Positions 11,169-22,796 are shown, counted from the stretch's first letter. The stretch: DNA of 64,000 nucleotides from Lentinula raphanica (GCA_027919835.1 JANVFP010000030.1:1-64000), one strand, 5' to 3'. The notes: generated by a model not told the origin, from the letters alone. A program made the numbers and translations.

Positions 11169-14100
11169 TTAACCGCGTACGCCCATGAGCTCTCTGAAGT
11201 GCTCGAACTTGACACGGCCTAGGGCCTTGGTCATACAGTCGGCAACCATTTGCTCTGTGGAAATGTATTTGACGATGGCCTTCTCATGTTCGACTGCTTC
11301 TCGTGTGAAATGGAAGCGATTGTCGATATGTTTTGTTCGCATATGGAAGGTGGCATCTGTAGTGAGACGAATGGCACTTTGGTTGTCGTCGTAGATGAGA
11401 GTGGGCGAAGTGACAAGCAATGGATGTAATTCTGCAAGGAGCTTTCGAAGCCAGACGAGTTCTTTCGTTGCGTGAGTGAGAGCGACGTATTCAGACTCAG
11501 TCGATGAAAGAGTGACGATGTCTTGCTTCTTCGAGCTCCAGGATATCGCACCGTCTCCCAAGTAGAACACGTAGCCGCTAATGGATTTCCTATCGAGTTC
11601 TGAAGCGAAGTCTGCATCGGCATAACCATAGAAAGTGAGCTTTTCACCTCCCAGGGTGAGTCCTTTGTCGAGGGTTCCCTTGATGTAACGAACCACACGC
11701 TTGAGATTCTTGAAGTGAGTGGTCGTGGGATTAGCCATATAGCGGGAAAGGACCGATACAGCATGGGTGATGTCAGGACGAGTGCAGTCAGAAAGATAGA
11801 TGAGGCTTCTGACGCCAATACGGTAGAGAGCCGTATCTTCCTTTGAGAGAAGCATGGTCGAAACAGAAGCCGCGTTGGGAGTGAGATCTATTCCTTCTTC
11901 GAGAGGAGTGGCTACAGGTTTCGCGTTGGAGAGTCCCATGCGTTCAACGATGGACTCAGCATACGCGCATTGGGCTAAAGTGATGGTGTGCATTTCCCAG
12001 TTACGGGTTACTGTCATTCCTAGGAGCCATCCGATGTTGCCTAAGTCGGTAATGTTGAATCGTTCCTGATATTCGGCCTTGAAACGATTCGCAGTGGCAT
12101 CATTGTTAGCTACGATGGAAAAGTCGTCGGTGGCAATTCCTAGGATGACGAAGGTGTTGCGAGAGAATTTGTAGAAGACACAGGGATCGGCGAGGCTTAT
12201 CTGCAACTTCATGTCGTTCACCAAGACCTTCTTATTCTTATCATACCACTCAGCTGCACCCTGCTTGCTCCCATACAGAGGACGATTAAGACGACAGACT
12301 GGGTTCCTGACAGTGGAAATATCTGTCTTTGGGGTGTAGAAGTCGAGTAGATTAGGAGGTAACTCCATGTAGATGGTATGGTGAAGATCTGCCTGTAAGT
12401 ATGCACTTTCAACGTCGATTTGCTGGATAGAGGCGTTGACAGAAGCACCAAAGGCTAGAATGAGGCAAAGAGAGGCTTTACGAACGACTGGCGCCCAGGT
12501 CTTGTCGAAGTCGAGTCCATAGACTTGACTATATCCGCCTACACAGATGCGAGCTTTGTATTTAAGGACTTCTCCTTTGGGACCAAGTTTCTTTCGAAGT
12601 GCAACGACGCATTTAGCGACGTTGGTGTCACCAGAGGGATGCTCGACTATGTCGAATGTGTTGTAGGTAGAAAGACGGTTGACTTCGTTCTGGTAGGCGC
12701 TTGTCCATTGATCCGCTTCAGGGCTTTGTAAGGCATCGCCAAGACGGAGAGGATCTCCGTTGACAGCTGAGAAAGCCAACTCGACAACACGACGTCTCCA
12801 GTCATCATCATCCTCATCTTCAAATTCGGCTGCACTCGAGTCCATCATCATCAATGCTTCAAACTCTTCGGCTAATCCTCCACGTCTACTAACGGCTGAG
12901 TCCTTGAAGAATCCAGGAGGAGGCCTTTCCCCGCGCAACTTTCTAGGTTCGGGTGCTGGCGTCGATGGAGGAGAAGATAGAGGAGACAAAGATGTGGAAT
13001 TAGGTGTAGATTGAGCTGGAGTCGAAGGATGAGGAACCTGTGGGGACGAAAATAACTTCTTAGGTGAGTTTGGATTTGTCTCCCCCTCATTCCCAGAGGT
13101 TTCTAAAATGATGAGATTAGGATCATGATCCTCATCGCGCTCAATAGTAACGATGTTTCGGCTTGGCCAGAAGACCCTGATCCCTTTGGATTCACTGTCG
13201 TATCCGACAAATCTACCCTCTTGACCTCGAATGCCCACCTTATCGGAGTCTAGGTCTCGAATATAAACTGGCGCGCCCCAAGCAATCAAGTCCTTGAAGC
13301 TCGGTTTAGCACCATTTATGCGCTCGTAAGCAGACTTCCTGTCTGACCCGCTAGGAAGACGGTTGCGAAGCCAGACTGCGTGATTTACAGCTTCTGCCCA
13401 GAGTCGCTTAGGGAGACCTGACCCGATGAGGAATGCTCTGGCATCGGCGATAATGTATCCAATGACACGTTCAGCTAGGCCGTTCGAAGGGGAAGAGTCA
13501 TGTACATTGAGGTGTCGGATAGTGCCAGCTTTCCTGAGGTGAGTCTGGAATTTCTCACTCATGAATTCGCCACCTCGATCTGACCCAAGGATTTTTATTT
13601 CGTCAACCCCTCGTTGAGTTTTCGCAAAGGCTTCGAAAGTCGTGTAGCGATCAAATGCTTCGGACTTCTCCTTCAAGTAGTAGGGCACAATCTCTACTGA
13701 GGATACATCGACGAAAGGTTTGAAGTAAAAGCTGTTCCCTAGGCTTTTGGTACGAGCGGGTCCCCATAGGTCAGTGACGACTTTATCACCGTAGTTCTTG
13801 TACTCGGTGTGACTTTCTTTAGGGAAGGGATGACGAGTGGACTTGGCTTTCGCGCAAACTTCGCAAAAAGGTCGAAGGTTTGTGAGGTCAACGTCCGGAA
13901 GATCATCGACGAGCTTATTCTTTATGATTTCCTCGCAGGTTTTGAACCCGATATGGCCAACAAGAGTGTGGAACTCCAAAAGAGTGAGGGTTCGTTTAGA
14001 GGACAGGCCTGCAAGGTGAATCGACTGAAAGGAGGGTCCATCGTGAACACGATAAAGGCCACGAGCATTGGGGATTTGAGCAATAACCTTTCGCAAAGGT

Positions 14101-15542
14101 TTGGGCGACAAGATGGAGCAGACACCGTCTTCGATATGGAGAGAGAAGCCGGCGCGGTCAAGCTTGATGACCGAAATGAGAGTGTAGGACATGTGAGGTG
14201 AGTAAAGGACATCTTTAAGAGTAACGGTCGTAGATTCACCCCCAGCCATAGGGAGTGTTACGACCATGTCACCTTTGCCAACAGCTGTGAATGTACGTCC
14301 ATCTGCCGCGCAAATAGGTTCAGGCTCGATTTCGACGTAACGAACCAATGCCTTTCGGTCAGGAGTGAAGTGAGAGCTTGCTCCACTGTCGATGATCTTT
14401 CCATGCTCGATTTCGGAGGTGCCACCTTGGGATTTGTGAGCCTCATTCACCTCGACGTCTCCACAGATGGAGAAAGTGTGAACGGATGCGCTTGGGGAAG
14501 GATTCTCAATACGGACACTTGCCGCAGATGCAGAGAACGCGAAATTTTCTTCTGCTTTCGGCGCCTCAGCCAGATTGGCCGATTTAGCCTCCTTCTTCCC
14601 CTTCTTTCCCTTCTTCTGCCAAGGAGCCTGGCCCTCTCGAGCACCACCTGGACCAAAACACTGTGAGGTCTTGTGTCCCTTCTTCTTACAGTTATCACAA
14701 ACTAAGTCCTCTTTTCTAGAAGACTCGTTACCGCCTTTAGAGTTCAGGGAGGAGCCACCCTTCCCCTTAGGCTTGAACGGAGTAACGGCTGATCGTGCAC
14801 TAACGATCATAGCCGCGTTCTCGGTTTCATTCTTAGCGTTCCTCAACGCGAGACGATTATCAAACTCTTCGTATACAGGAGCGAGAAGAGTGTTGATGGT
14901 GAGTGTTTGTCCTACTGCAGCAATACTTGCTGAGACGTTCGTCGCTATCATCTGATAGGATGGAGGAAGCGAAAGCTTCACATACGAAACGAAGGTAGAC
15001 TCGGGAATCGGATGCCCCATCGCTGCAAGGGAGTCGTACATGTTGAACATCCGGCTGACATGGTGACGGATATCACCATCTTCGGCCACACGAATAGTGT
15101 TAAGATTCGAGAGGATGGAGGTGTGTGTAACTTCGCCCTTCTTCTCGAAGAGAGAGCAGAGCTCCATCCACATAATGTGTGCCGAAGCTTTACAAGCTTT
15201 GAGGGAGTTCAACGTGGTCTCGGAGACCGACTGGTACAGGATGTTACGGATCTCCCATTCACGCAAGTCGAAATCATCAACTGCGTCAAGGAGGGCTTCC
15301 GCAGTCTCGGAAGATAGGGGCAAGATCATGTCGGATTCGCTTCGATAGAACTGTCCGTCCTTCTCGACTGGGACGACTGGACGCTTAGCACGACCGCTAA
15401 GGTGTTTCTTCAGATTGGGCTTGCTGTAGATAGCAGCGATAGCCCGCTCCTTCCAGTTGTGCCAGTTGGAGCCATCGTCTTTGAGACGAGGAAGGGAGGA
15501 AGAAACTTTAACAACGTTTTCGGACATGGCTTCGGGGCCCAT
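11169..15542 (-). CDS. Copia Gag-Pol polyprotein, 1457 aa, apparently intact
   Basis: One ORF encodes the whole retrotransposon machinery. In order: a copia-type Gag (residues about 1-250); CCHC zinc knuckle CDNCKKKGHKTSQC (282-295); aspartic protease DSGAS (385-389); integrase with the HHCC zinc site (H525/H530, C560/C563) and catalytic Asp591, Asp655 and downstream Glu (NGLAERVIG); reverse transcriptase with YGSKQGAAEWYD and an active site read as IATDDF in place of YVDD; and RNase H with DADFASELDRKSISGY and SSTESEYVAL near the C-terminus. The order IN before RT marks Ty1/copia. The ATG overlaps the primer-binding site. An A before the TDD is also known to me in other fungal copia elements, so it need not be a defect. 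Confidence 0.93.
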   Translation of the reverse strand: MGPEAMSENVVKVSSSLPRLKDDGSNWHNWKERAIAAIYSKPNLKKHLSGRAKRPVVPVEKDGQFYRSESDMILPLSSETAEALLDAVDDFDLREWEIRNILYQSVSETTLNSLKACKASAHIMWMELCSLFEKKGEVTHTSILSNLNTIRVAEDGDIRHHVSRMFNMYDSLAAMGHPIPESTFVSYVKLSLPPSYQMIATNVSASIAAVGQTLTINTLLAPVYEEFDNRLALRNAKNETENAAMIVSARSAVTPFKPKGKGGSSLNSKGGNESSRKEDLVCDNCKKKGHKTSQCFGPGGAREGQAPWQKKGKKGKKEAKSANLAEAPKAEENFAFSASAASVRIENPSPSASVHTFSICGDVEVNEAHKSQGGTSEIEHGKIIDSGASSHFTPDRKALVRYVEIEPEPICAADGRTFTAVGKGDMVVTLPMAGGESTTVTLKDVLYSPHMSYTLISVIKLDRAGFSLHIEDGVCSILSPKPLRKVIAQIPNARGLYRVHDGPSFQSIHLAGLSSKRTLTLLEFHTLVGHIGFKTCEEIIKNKLVDDLPDVDLTNLRPFCEVCAKAKSTRHPFPKESHTEYKNYGDKVVTDLWGPARTKSLGNSFYFKPFVDVSSVEIVPYYLKEKSEAFDRYTTFEAFAKTQRGVDEIKILGSDRGGEFMSEKFQTHLRKAGTIRHLNVHDSSPSNGLAERVIGYIIADARAFLIGSGLPKRLWAEAVNHAVWLRNRLPSGSDRKSAYERINGAKPSFKDLIAWGAPVYIRDLDSDKVGIRGQEGRFVGYDSESKGIRVFWPSRNIVTIERDEDHDPNLIILETSGNEGETNPNSPKKLFSSPQVPHPSTPAQSTPNSTSLSPLSSPPSTPAPEPRKLRGERPPPGFFKDSAVSRRGGLAEEFEALMMMDSSAAEFEDEDDDDWRRRVVELAFSAVNGDPLRLGDALQSPEADQWTSAYQNEVNRLSTYNTFDIVEHPSGDTNVAKCVVALRKKLGPKGEVLKYKARICVGGYSQVYGLDFDKTWAPVVRKASLCLILAFGASVNASIQQIDVESAYLQADLHHTIYMELPPNLLDFYTPKTDISTVRNPVCRLNRPLYGSKQGAAEWYDKNKKVLVNDMKLQISLADPCVFYKFSRNTFVILGIATDDFSIVANNDATANRFKAEYQERFNITDLGNIGWLLGMTVTRNWEMHTITLAQCAYAESIVERMGLSNAKPVATPLEEGIDLTPNAASVSTMLLSKEDTALYRIGVRSLIYLSDCTRPDITHAVSVLSRYMANPTTTHFKNLKRVVRYIKGTLDKGLTLGGEKLTFYGYADADFASELDRKSISGYVFYLGDGAISWSSKKQDIVTLSSTESEYVALTHATKELVWLRKLLAELHPLLVTSPTLIYDDNQSAIRLTTDATFHMRTKHIDNRFHFTREAVEHEKAIVKYISTEQMVADCMTKALGRVKFEHFRELMGVRG

Positions 15543-15546
15543 AACC
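15534..15546 (-). other. Copia primer-binding site (initiator tRNA-Met half)
   Basis: GGTTATGGGCCCC follows directly after the 5' LTR end (CTCAACA). It is complementary to the anticodon stem-loop of initiator tRNA-Met, the half-tRNA priming used by Drosophila copia. The Gag start codon lies inside it. Confidence 0.75.
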
Positions 15547-15711
15547 TGTTGAGCGCAGGTGTTCTGAGGTAGCTCGGGCTAGAGGAACAAAGGTAAATAT
15601 ATAACGAAGGTAAGGAGTACAACCGTAGTGTAGATTACCTAGAGGAACAAAGGTAAATATATACTGTATCACAGTTAGTTGTAGTCCTGATAAATAGAGT
15701 AATTGGTCAAC
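15547..15711 (-). repeat. Copia 5' LTR, first part (up to the gypsy insertion)
   Basis: 165 bp starting TGTTGAGCGCAGG and ending at the gypsy target duplication TCAAC (15707-15711). It continues at 26515 on the far side of gypsy. It preserves the empty MITE B site. Confidence 0.92.
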
Positions 15712-15994
15712 TGTAACCGTCCGTGGTATGGTTATTGGTAAAATGGAGCTGTTAGGCTTCAGATAGCTTGTAGCTTAGATAGTTTCTTAGTTCACGCAAA
15801 ATGAACACGACGAGTCTTATATTAACTCGATATGCTACTAGTTTGACAAGAAAAAGAACTACTGATTACCTAATTGTCCTAGTCTTTTATAATGCCGATG
15901 AACTGTACAGTTCATCGTGAGAGTTTATGATAAGATATAACAAGATAAGATATAGATAGTCCGAAATAGATAGCTACAATGGGGACCGGTTACA
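15712..15994 (-). repeat. Gypsy 3' LTR
   Basis: 283 bp, TGTAACCG...CGGTTACA. It contains a perfect 20-bp palindrome at 15897-15916 (GATGAACTGTACAGTTCATC). It differs from the other LTR at one position (T versus G, near base 17). Confidence 0.95.
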
Positions 15995-16062
15995 CCCTCC
16001 CCCATTAGACTGAATCCAGCAGTCTGATTGCACTAATGAGTATATTTAATGACCTCTCCAGG

Positions 16063-18866
16063 TCAAGATTGAGTGGGCCCACTACTTCCAGCGATGTCCA
16101 TGCCGTCGTCTCCATAATCCAGTCGGGGGTCGCCGTCCGAGGTAAATTGAGCATCCCAGTCGATTGGTTCGGGAGCCTCTATTATGTCCGTACTCTGCAC
16201 CACCTCGGGCACTACAGACGTAGCAGGAAGAGATGGCGATGGTACCACAGGATTCACCGTAGCAGAGCCAGTCGCAGTCGTTGAAAACGCTGATTGTTCC
16301 ATTGAGTCGACGGCCTGTCGAGCGTGAGTCAACACCACGCTATAGTCGGCAAACCGACCCGCGTTATCGATGTTGTCTGAGCGAGACCCATCAGCGAACA
16401 CATACTGCTCAACTTCAATGGTGGTTCTTGGTACCCCGTTGAATACATATTGTGAGAGTACGTCTCTCACTACACGTACAAACTGCCGTTGCAGTTTCTC
16501 CCATAGATGGGGTATACGATGAGTGACATCGTGTAGCCACCAGAGGAGATACAACGCCATATCTTGCAGATGGGCAGTTGTATAGCCTCAATTGGCTAGT
16601 TCTCGAACGATCACTTCCAGACGAGGTGGGCTATCGAGAGGGAACTCCGGTAGTGGGCCGGGTTGGTATATAGGATTAGGGTATAATCCCATAGTCTGTA
16701 GCATCCCGTCGTATCGCGTAGGATGAAGTGCGAGCTCGCACAGTATTGAATGTGTCCACAGGTTTGCATCACCCTCATGTAGAACATGGGTACGAGTTGG
16801 AACACTGCAAGCATCCCTCGGATGCTGCGAGTATTGGTTCTCGCCGTTCCACTGATCACTTCGACTCTCATGCCTGGGAGTCGTTCTGCGGGACTGTGAG
16901 TCAGTATGGCGGCAGCCCACTGTTCGGTAGGACTGGTTTCGGTAAGCCCAAACCAAGTCCGCCGCTCGCGGACTGTGGGATCGCGGGGAACCAAATCTCC
17001 TCTGGCATGTCTTGGCCCTCGAGGAGTGGATCCACTCGGGATCGTCACACCTAGCACATCGGTCAGCGGTTCGCTAACTAGCGGCGCTAGTCGTGCATGG
17101 GACGCACTAGTACCCGGTGCATTAGATGTAGAGGGTGCGTTTCCACTAGTACTAGTGGTTGATGGAACCTTCTTCCCTTGCTTTTCCATCAGGTCTTTAT
17201 ACCATCGAGGTATAATATTGAACGTTGCGAGAGCACGTTCTAACTCAGTTCGTTTACTGAGTGGTGTCATGCGGGCACTATGGCTCAGTCGTCGCATGCC
17301 ATTCACAGTCTTCCACATGAGTCGTGGTGGCTGGAAGTTGTCCGAGTCCCAAAGGGCTTGACAAATGCGTTCAAACTCATCGACTGTGGTCGGAGGTTTG
17401 AACGGGAGTTTGGAGGGTCCTTCACGAAGCGTATCCCATTCCCGGTTCTTTGACGCTTTCGACTTTTTAACGGGGACAGGACGTCCCTCGGCCTTGGCCT
17501 TTCGAACAGCCTCTTCGTGCCACTTACGCTTCACCTCCTTGTTGGTTTTGTTCTGAAGCGCACGCATCGCACCTTTCAGACGATTCGGATGCGGGTCCGG
17601 TTCCGACAGATCGTCCGAATCAGTTTCGACCTCGCCTGGCTTATAGGACGGGTCGAGCCTATCCCTAGGGTATAGGTCGTCGTATGACACGACGTCACGT
17701 CGACTACTCTTCTCAGTCAAGTCGTTCCTCTTACGTTTATCCCCGGAATGAGGGGAAAACTTAGAGGAGGCTGTGGGCTTAGGTAGCTTCACAGTGGTAC
17801 TAGCCTCTGAGGTGGATGCCGTAGTAGGGGGTTCTTCCCTGGAAGGGAATGGTTCCATAACGTCATCCACTGGAGATAGACGTTGTGACAGAGGTATTGA
17901 AGATCCCCTGGAAGGTTCTGCGTCTGGGGACGCGAGTCGGCGTCGTAGAGGAACAGTAGGTACCTCACGACCTTTACCCTTATCGTTAGATTTGGGTGGA
18001 TTCTCAGGGCTGTTAGCCCGCGAATGGGTTGGTTCTACTCCCTCAACGAGGTCGTAGTACTTGTTCTTCCAGTAGTGACGCTCGTCGTCAACTGCGTCAC
18101 CATCATGGATTAGCCGCCTGATGCGGGTTCCGTCCTCGTCAATACGAGCACGTAGATCGCTACGCTCCAGCTCCAGGGCAGCGATTCGGTCGGTTAACAT
18201 TTGTCTTTCGACCTCGTGGGTACGATTGACAGACGCTACTTGCTCTTGTAACGAGCTGATTAGCGGTTCGTGGTTACACGAACTGGGGATGGGTGAGGAT
18301 GAGGAGGCACCCGAATTCCTAATGATGTTATCGCGTTGTGCGATCGCATCATTGAAATCATTAGCCATTGCCATATGCGCGATGTAATTCATGCACATAG
18401 GGCAATTCTCGGAGTGCGCGATGATATTTCCGAGTGTAATCCTCAAAGTTTGAGGATTAGGATGTGACACCATTCCTTGGATTGGCATCATGGGCGTGGT
18501 GAACCCATAAGGTGCGAATGACGGTTGAGGAGGGAAGGTGGACTGAGTGGGGTGGATGGATGGCGCTTGGAATGGTGGGTTCATCACCTGTCCTACAGGT
18601 GGATTAGCGCTTACTGCACTCGGCCCACCAGTCATAGAACCGAAATTCTGTGGTGGGTTGGTGAAGAATCCCGGATGGGACCCTCCCCCAAATGGTCCTG
18701 AAAATCCAGGACCAGTAGCGTGATTAAAAGCTGGCGCCCCAGCTGGTTGGTTCGCTCCTACTGGAACGTTTTGGGATTCGGACGACCCTGGAAAGTCGCC
18801 GAATTGAATATTTTGCGATCCCAAAGGATCGTTGGGTGTATTGTCGCTGTTGTGGGTCAGGGACAT
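16063..18866 (-). pseudogene. Gypsy third reading frame (post-pol), unknown function, decayed
   Basis: An ATG at 18866 opens a 751-codon frame on the same strand as gag-pol, between pol and the 3' LTR. The N-terminus is Gly/Pro/Asn/Phe-rich and low in complexity. A CPMCMNYIAHM motif follows (about residue 155). A predicted coiled coil covers about residues 205-260, rich in Glu/Arg/Leu. Then comes a basic Ser/Pro-rich middle and a C-terminal region with TRSIRGMLAVFQLVPMF. Around 16775 the sensible frame shifts by one. The continuation (LWTHSILCELALHPTRYDG) runs to a TGA at 16588 and carries on beyond it to a stop at 16063. No enzyme motif and no obvious membrane segment were seen. It resembles expanded Agaricomycete hypothetical proteins. 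It may be a captured host gene or an accessory Gag-like protein. Confidence 0.65.
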
Positions 18867-18971
18867 GGTGGGCGTTGAAGATGGACTTCAAAACTTTTTC
18901 GCGCCGATTCTGTTTTCTTCCTTTTCCCACGAAGAAAATTTTCGTAATGCCGGCCGAAACGGCAATCACGA

Positions 18972-21900
18972 TCACGGGACATTATTTCTCGTGCTATTTG
19001 CGCGGCAGCTGTCTCCAATGGGAGACATTTTGAGTGCTAAATACCTATCGAGTGCTTGTAGCTCTCGACAAGTATTGTAGGGTTCGACAGTGATGTCGCC
19101 CAAATTCCACAACACGTGGAAGAACAATTTCTGCCCTTGCCATTGATGACCTACGATGTCATCAACTAACCATTCTACTTCGACTGGTTCGCCAAAGTCG
19201 TATGGTTGTGCCCTACATCGTTCAGGGAACATCACATCATCGTTCTCAACATGAGGACGTAGAAGGGATACGTGGAATCTATTATGAATTCCTCGTTTAC
19301 TGAGTTCAGTGGGTAATCCCAACTGATACACCGACTTTCCTTCGATCACTTCGGTGACTGGGTAAGGCCCAACAAACTTGGGCATTAGTTTCTTCGCTCT
19401 TCCCTTAGGCAGTGCGAGATTGGATGTAGAAAGATATACGAGGTCATTGACCTTAATATCTGGCTCATCCCTTCGTCGACTATTCGACCAATGAGTCTGA
19501 AAGACTCTAGATTCGATGATAGCGTCGTGAGCCTCGGCTAAGTGCAGTAACGCCTGTTCTGCGAAGTGTCGTACCCCTGGCGCGACTGCTACCTCGGCAG
19601 GTAGTTCTCGAATCATGGAAGGCATAAATCCGCCATCCAATTCAAATGGTGCGAATCCTGAGGATTCGTTGACACTCGCGTTGAGTGCAAATTCCGTCAT
19701 AGGGATTTTGTCTAACCAGTCCGTCTGGTTTGGCTTTACTACCGAACGAAGAACCTGAGTCACTGATCGATTCGCTCGTTCAGTCACACCATCCGTTTGA
19801 GGATGGTACGCTGTAGACATTAAGAGCTTAGCTCCTAACAGTCGATGTACTTCGCGCCACCAGCGTGACACGAATTTAGAATCTCGGTCAGAGATTATGG
19901 ATTTCGGTAATCCATGTAGACGAACTATTTCCTTGATGAATAGCTCGGCTAGTTCGACCGCGGTAGTCGAGGTTCGTATAGGAATGAGATGTGTCCGTGA
20001 GGACAATCTACAGAGTACTACCCACAGGTAGTTATAACCTTTGGATTCGGGGAATGGTCCCACGAAATCCATTCCTATCGATTCCCAAGGTCGAGTGGGT
20101 ATCGGAAGACTATGAAGTTTACCAGCCGGTTGCAAGTTTGGCTTCTTCATTCGTTGACAAGTCTCACAGGACTTACAAAACTGTTCCGTGTCCCCGTGTA
20201 TACGGGGCCACCAGTACCATCTCCGAACATAATCGGATGTTCGCTGCTCACCAAAGTGACCTACCACTTCGTGAGCCTGTTCGAGGACTAGTCCTCGAAG
20301 GGATTTTCCCGAGGTAGTTTTACCGGCAGGAATGCAAATCACATCTTCTCCATTGCGATTAGTGGAGTATACAATTCCATCGATCACCTGGAATCCTTTG
20401 TGATCATTAGGTTGTTCCAGTATTTTCTGGAGCAGAGCGTCTTGCAACGATAGTGTACGAACTTCATTCTCGAAGTTCGATTCAATTAACGACGTAGGAA
20501 GAAGTTTAGGACCTCTTTGTCGTGATTCGAGTACAGTGGGGTTGTACTGTTCCTGATCTGTATTAGGATCAGTCTCGACCTTTTCTTTGTTTTCATCAAG
20601 GAGTTTAGCCTCGATGTCTCGTTGCTCTTCGTCCTCCCGAAGAGCATCTAGTCGAGCTCCTTTAACCTCGTCTATCCTCGGGTTAGGGAGATCGTCCATA
20701 TCTTTGTCGAGTTGGACGTCGGCATTGACATATTCATTAGCCGGATGAGTCTCTCCAGGAAGGTCAGACTCATAATATCGCGATAATGCATCGGCGATTT
20801 TATTAGTTGAGCCTTTGATATATCGAATATCAAAGTCATACCTCGATAGATATTCCATCCATCAAGTTTGTCGGCTGCTCAAGTGCCGTTGTGACTTAAA
20901 GAAAGTCAACGCTTCATGGTCGGTAACGATGTGGATGCAATATCCCATCAATTTGTCCGACCATTTGAGTAACGCCTCCAGTATGGCGAGCGTTTCTTGC
21001 TCAAATACTCGATAGTTCATCTGCGCTGCAGTGAACTTTTTGGACATGAATCCTGCGGGCCTACAGTCCTTCCAGGTAGGACCTTGACCGTAGTACGCCC
21101 CGATGCCGCTTACTGAGGCATCGCATATGACCCATATAGGTACTCCAGTCCTAGGGTCAATCGGTTTAAGCACCGGTACTTTATCAGACGTAGCGAGGCG
21201 TTTGATATTTTGGAAACAGGTTTCGTGGAACGGAAGCCACACGAATGGAACGTTGTTCCTACACATCAGCGACAGAGGGCTGGTGTACACTGCTACCGTT
21301 GGCATGAAACTTACCAAATATTGTACGAGTCCTAAAAATTTCTGGACATCGTTGAAATTTCTTGGCGTTCTCCATTCACGAATTTTCGCCATTTTGTCCA
21401 TGTCTGCATGGATACCTTGGTCATCTATCATGTGGCCAAGACAGTCTACCTCCTTTGCGTACAATTCGCATTTGTCTGCCTTGAGGTAGAACTTCTGTTT
21501 ACGAAGTCGTTCAAACACCATGCTTAGGTGTTTCTCGTGATCCGCTATGGAATCACTGAAGACGAAAATATCGTCTAGATATACGTGGACACATCGTCCG
21601 ATTAGGTCCTGGAAGGTCCTAGTCATGATGCGTTGGAATGTCGCCGGGGCGTTGCAATCTCCTTGCATCATGACTTGACTGACATATGTACCATAAATGG
21701 TAGCAAATGCAGTTTTAGGTACGTCTCGTACCTCGTTGCGTATTTGCTCATACGCATCCGACATATCGATCTTGGATCGGTACTTGTGTCGTGCTACGTC
21801 AGACCGAATGTGGTCTTGATCAGGGAAAGGAGTGACATCCTTTACTGTATTTTCGTTCCGTTGTCGGTAATCGACAATGGTACGCAATTTCCCATTCTTC

Positions 21901-22763
21901 TTGGGAATGCACAGCATGGGCGCTGCTTGGGGAGCCGTTGCGTGGATCCACCATTGAGCCCGAGTGTATCTCTCGAGCTTCTCAGATAAGTCTACTTTGA
22001 GACTATCCGGACACCGAGGCATATAATAACTATACCTTTTGTTTTCGTCAATCAACGGTATACGATGATTGATCTCCCGTAGTGGAGGGAGTGTTTCTGG
22101 GACTCCCTGAAGCATGTCTTTGTTCCGCTCTAGCCATCCTTCACGTAGTCGTGGGATGTCTGCTTCAGAGTAGTCTCCATCGGTAGACTTGAGGGACTTT
22201 AGTACCTCACGGTTATCTTCCAGTTCAATTTCTTCGACTGGAAGATAAGTCAGTTCCGCTTCTTTAGCTCGGAACTCTCTACGTCTTCTGGCGAGTTGAC
22301 CAGTCCGACGTTTCTTGTGTAATCCCTTACGATTATTGGTCGTAGGGATTTGTCGTCGTTGACGGTTGCTATGTATGATGCATAGTCTGTCAGTTGGTTT
22401 GAGTTTATGGGTGTATTCCATAATCTCATACTCCTCGTCGCTGCCGACATTGGAGTCCTCAGATGATGATCCCAAATCTAATTCTGGGTCAATTGATTTT
22501 TGAATGGGCTCGGGGTTTCCCTCCCCCATTTGATGCTTCTCATACCTAGCATCAAATCTGCGCGAGAATTCTTGCACATATTCCACGCAATCGTCCAATA
22601 ACTCTGGACGGAGATCGACATTTTCGTCTGGATCAGCCAGACGAATCACCACCGGTGAATCAGTGGGCAACGCACGCTTTATGCGGGCGAGTTCGTTTCG
22701 GATATCCGAATCGTCTACCACTTCTTCTATGGTAGTGGTCGGTCGAGAGGGCTTAGTACTCAT
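18972..22763 (-). pseudogene. Gypsy Pol (RT-RNase H-integrase-chromodomain), one nonsense codon
   Basis: The first part (22763-20865, about 632 codons) has the reverse transcriptase with LRTIVDYRQRNENTV, QGDCNAPATFQRIM and active site YLDDIFVFSD (near residue 396), then RNase H ending HLSSRQT. A TGA at 20862-20864 interrupts what would be an Arg codon. In the same frame RWMEYLSRYDF-like sequence continues for 628 codons. That part holds the integrase zinc finger (H..H, CKSCETC), catalytic Asp in MDFVGPFPE, ISDRDSKFVS, and the HPQTDG motif, with a chromodomain-like C-terminus (VEWLVDDIVGHQW). The element is chromovirus-like. The lone stop suggests recent loss or readthrough. Confidence 0.9.
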
Positions 22764-22796
22764 GTTCCTCTCGTTCTCCTCTCGGAGTGCCCGGAG

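Noticed and set aside
12120..12180. Copia reverse transcriptase active-site defect (ATDD in place of YVDD)
   Set aside because: The two catalytic Asp residues are intact and an A at this site is, as far as I recall, common in fungal copia elements.
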